From Clostridiaceae bacterium (GTDB lineage: Bacteria; Bacillota; Clostridia; Lachnospirales; Lachnospiraceae): a DNA stretch of 14,919 nucleotides. Positions 14,896-14,919 of this stretch are shown in pieces. Below the pieces are notes generated by a model. That model was not told the origin of the DNA. It saw only the letters and a program-made list of their open reading frames with translations, and searched no databases. The DNA lies in contig JAGZXV010000146.1 in assembly GCA_018378255.1 (NCBI GenBank), positions 1 to 14,919 of the forward strand, written 5' to 3'. The stretch's first letter is position 1. Each line of letters begins with the position of its first letter. The position numbers were made by a program, and so were the translations under genes.

Positions 14896-14919
14896 GAAAC
14901 TGATTCGGTTTTCAGTTTC
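14896..14919. repeat. Hairpin at the right edge of the window
   Basis: GAAACTGA (14896-14903) and TCAGTTTC (14912-14919) are perfect inverted repeats around an eight-base loop (TTCGGTTT). The right arm ends exactly at the window edge, so the structure may continue. With the hairpin at 14842-14892 it suggests a structured, possibly repeated, non-coding element. The 238 bases after the LysR gene otherwise show no convincing gene. Confidence 0.5.

Overview
The window looks like chromosomal DNA of an anaerobic, low- to mid-GC Gram-positive bacterium of the class Clostridia, most likely Lachnospiraceae (inference). The grounds are a Rex redox repressor, a trigger-factor-like lipoprotein, a Firmicutes-type small alarmone synthetase beside an S1 protein, strong AGGAGG-type ribosome sites, and a very large substrate-binding/GGDEF/EAL signalling protein. 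Eleven complete genes lie on the minus strand and one, a LysR regulator, on the plus strand at the right end. No rRNA, tRNA, CRISPR array, transposase or phage gene was seen.

Layout from right to left, the direction of most transcription. (a) 13.5-14.7 kb: a LysR regulator diverges from a two-gene unit in which a two-S1-domain RNA-binding protein overlaps by 4 bases a small (p)ppGpp synthetase. A long palindrome with terminator character (12.0-12.1 kb) closes this unit. (b) 8.2-12.0 kb: a membrane-anchored glycerophosphodiester phosphodiesterase, D-aminoacyl-tRNA deacylase (dtd) and an M18 aminopeptidase, all same-strand; the last two are almost certainly an operon. (c) 7.87-8.19 kb: two tandem copies of a roughly 160-base element, each able to fold into a four-stem cloverleaf. 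The terminal arm of one overlaps the aminopeptidase stop codon. (d) 5.1-7.8 kb: an operon of a secreted trigger-factor/FKBP-like lipoprotein, xanthine phosphoribosyltransferase (xpt) and a HAD phosphatase, ending in a strong hairpin terminator. (e) 0-4.95 kb: an operon starting from an extended -10 promoter. It encodes a transmembrane c-di-GMP protein (two substrate-binding modules, degenerate GGDEF, intact-looking EAL, PAS-like tail), an L-2-amino-thiazoline-4-carboxylate hydrolase family protein and rex, with a further gene probably starting at the left edge.

The coding content is mostly housekeeping and signalling: redox sensing, c-di-GMP, (p)ppGpp, purine salvage, protein folding and turnover, and tRNA proofreading. 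The least explained part is the structured non-coding DNA. The tandem cloverleaf repeat at 7871-8186, with a compensatory base-pair change between its copies, is the best candidate for an undescribed element. The palindrome at 12011-12116 and the hairpin-rich, G-rich end at 14700-14919 come next.
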